Shown one piece after another: positions 62,465 through 64,000 of a stretch of DNA of 64,000 nt. Origin of the DNA: Myoxocephalus aenaeus (Eukaryota > Chordata > Actinopteri > Perciformes > Cottidae); the NCBI GenBank assembly GCA_038501785.1, contig JBAMJR010000137.1, positions 4,158,001-4,222,000 on the forward strand, read 5' to 3'. Position 1 is the stretch's first letter. Every line of letters starts with the position of its first letter. A program made the position numbers and the translations under genes. A model generated the notes under the pieces. It was given only the letters and a program-made list of their open reading frames with translations. It ran no database searches and had not been told where the DNA came from.

Positions 62465-63313
62465 TGCCGTGTTCACACCGGACGCGGCGCGAATTTGCGG
62501 CGCGACCAGATTACATGCAAAGTCAATCCACAGACGCGCCGCCCCGCGAATCGGCGATTTTTTCGCGGGGCGGCGCGATAGACGCGTTTGTGGCGGCGCG
62601 AACAGAGCGTTTGACGAGGGGCGAACAGAGCGAAGGACGCGGCGCGAATTCGCGTGAGTTCAATTCTCCCAACTCCAGCGGAGAATTCGCGTGACGCAAA
62701 GTTGCGGCAGCCAATCAGCGTTGAGAATCAGCGTTGAGAAGCTCCGCCCATCATCACCGCCGTCTTGCCGGTCCCGCATGAAACTGCTGCTGCTTCGCCT
62801 GAACCAGCGCTGGCAGCGGCCGTCATTCAGACACTGTTGTGGGACTACGGATAATATTATGAACCCAGACACCATGGAGTTTGATGTTCCGACACATGTG
62901 GAGTTTACACAACAAGTATAAAGCAGAACTAGTGGTTAATTCCATGGTGGATGGCAGAATCGGTATCCGTTTTACGGAGAAGCCAGACGCAGTTCCTGGA
63001 GGAGTCGGAGAAATTCACCGAGCTGTGTGCGGCTACGGATGGTGTTATGAACCCAGACACGGGGGCGTTTCATGTTCCGACATGTTTGGGACTTCCACAA
63101 CAAGTATAAAGCAAAACTAGTGGTTATTTATTCCATGGTCGATAGCGGAAATGAAAGCTCCTTTCACAGAGACAAGTGACTGAGATAAGCCACGCCCCTT
63201 TCGCGGCGCGATGTTTCGAGTTTGGTGTGAACACCCTCGTTTCACTCGCGCGAGTAAACTTCCGCGGTGAACGCGGCGCGATAATTCGCGCCGCGTCCGG
63301 TGTGAACACGGCA
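62465..63313. mobile_element. Harbinger-type non-autonomous transposon (849 bp)
   Basis: It has perfect 31-bp terminal inverted repeats (62465-62495 and 63283-63313), starting TGCCGTGTTCACACCGG. TAA lies directly outside both ends (62462-62464 and 63314-63316), the 3-base duplication of PIF/Harbinger elements. The subterminal DNA is very rich in CGCG and GCGGCGCG. There is no transposase frame. The interior 62814-63201 carries two diverged tandem units (each with gaacccagacac and acaacaagtataaagca) and matches the hAT element at 20109-20847 in reverse. An ISL2EU-like assignment is an alternative. Confidence 0.8.
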
Positions 63314-63482
63314 TAAGGCAGGCACCACATTCCAATGGTTCATTGTCAACTCGTTGGCTAAAAACTGAACTCATCCAGACAGTGCAGGACTATGTGTGGA
63401 GGTTTTAAAAGCAGGTAACAATGTTTAATACTTCCATAAAACTGTAGGACGGTTATAAATAAATCGGAATCTTTGTCAATAT

Positions 63483-63781
63483 TGTAACGACCCTAAGGTC
63501 AGGGAAGCTACGAGACGTAAGGCTTATAGGGTTTTTATTCATGGAACATAGAACAGGCTACTGTGGGCCGTAGCCTACGCCAACACAACAGTAACACAAC
63601 AAGCTTCGCCACCGCTCCGGGTCCTAGTCTGCTCCGAACGGCTCGTAACACAACACCACACACAAAACAACATCACTCGCCCTCCAATCACAGACACGCC
63701 CCACCGCCACCGGCTCATGAGCCGTTCACTGACATCCCGAACACAATACCCACAACACAACATTTCTCTCAGTCCGTTACA
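63483..63781 (-). mobile_element. LTR of a Gypsy-type retrotransposon (3' LTR, minus strand)
   Basis: The sequence starts tgtaacg and ends cgttaca, so on the minus strand it reads TGTAACGG...CGTTACA (299 bp). A minus-strand AATAAA lies at 63534-63539. Directly beside it, at 63782-63796, is ctaccctccccccac, on the minus strand a polypurine tract, as expected just upstream of a 3' LTR. The element body therefore continues beyond the right edge. Family assignment is by structure only. Confidence 0.65.
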
Positions 63782-64000
63782 CTACCCTCCCCCCACAAAG
63801 TCCCTCGCCCCCGAGGGGGCAAACAAAGTCTCTCAGGTGGCCAGGGGGCCTCCGGTTCCTCTGAGGCTGCCGTCGGCGCTAGGGAGAAGGAAAAGGGGTT
63901 GAGGGGACGCTGGGACCAAGGGCAGGGGATGGGAAGGGAGGGGCTGGGCCAGGGAAACCAAGGCCAGTCTGTGAAGGGGCGGGCGAAAGGCTGGGCCCAT
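63782..64000 (-). mobile_element. Internal 3' part of the same retrotransposon (partial)
   Basis: GC-rich sequence following the polypurine tract and running off the window. It contains the palindrome-like cgcccccgagggggc and purine-rich blocks. No polyprotein frame is identifiable in this short piece; it is probably the untranslated region before the 3' LTR. Confidence 0.45.

Noticed and set aside
62464..62714. Open frames in the CGCG-rich arm of the Harbinger-type element
   Set aside because: They read through terminal and subterminal repeats in several frames and contain no transposase motif.

Overview
The window is nuclear DNA of a ray-finned fish. It carries three spliced protein-coding genes with canonical GT-AG introns, in the order COPB1 (minus), PDE3B (plus), CYP2R1 (minus). 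The same genes have the same relative order and orientation on human 11p15.2. Compact introns, many long TA/GT microsatellites, and small hAT-, Harbinger- and LTR-type elements typical of teleosts support a fish. I see no bacterial features, CRISPR arrays, rRNA or tRNA.

Layout. 1-190 is a GC-rich edge that may be the end of an unidentified gene; the rest to about 2.3 kb has no recognisable gene. 2.3-12.4 kb is the complete copb1 gene: 22 exons, first exon non-coding, 953 codons, with a transposon-like insertion in one intron. 12.4-15.2 kb is the spacer between the two divergent promoters and has no gene; in human, PSMA1 lies at this place. 15.5-52.5 kb is the complete pde3b gene: 16 coding exons and 1111-1112 codons, with a 27 kb first intron holding repeats, a small hAT element and two perfect CRE octamers. 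52.5-57.5 kb is the tail-to-tail spacer between pde3b and cyp2r1, with two long TA arrays. 57.6-60.4 kb is the complete cyp2r1 gene: 5 exons, 512 codons. 60.4-64 kb is repeat-rich: a possible solo LTR, a complete Harbinger-type element, and at the right edge an LTR next to a polypurine tract, probably the 3' end of a Gypsy-type retrotransposon whose body lies outside the window.

The genes are not an operon and act separately: COPB1 in COPI vesicle coats, PDE3B in insulin- and cAMP-controlled cyclic nucleotide breakdown, CYP2R1 in vitamin D 25-hydroxylation. Their adjacency is conserved synteny. I found no convincing new biological system. The most useful second-look items are a tandem NAGNAG acceptor and upstream ORFs in pde3b, CRE octamers in its first intron, two transposons with unrelated ends that share an interior, and the missing PSMA1.
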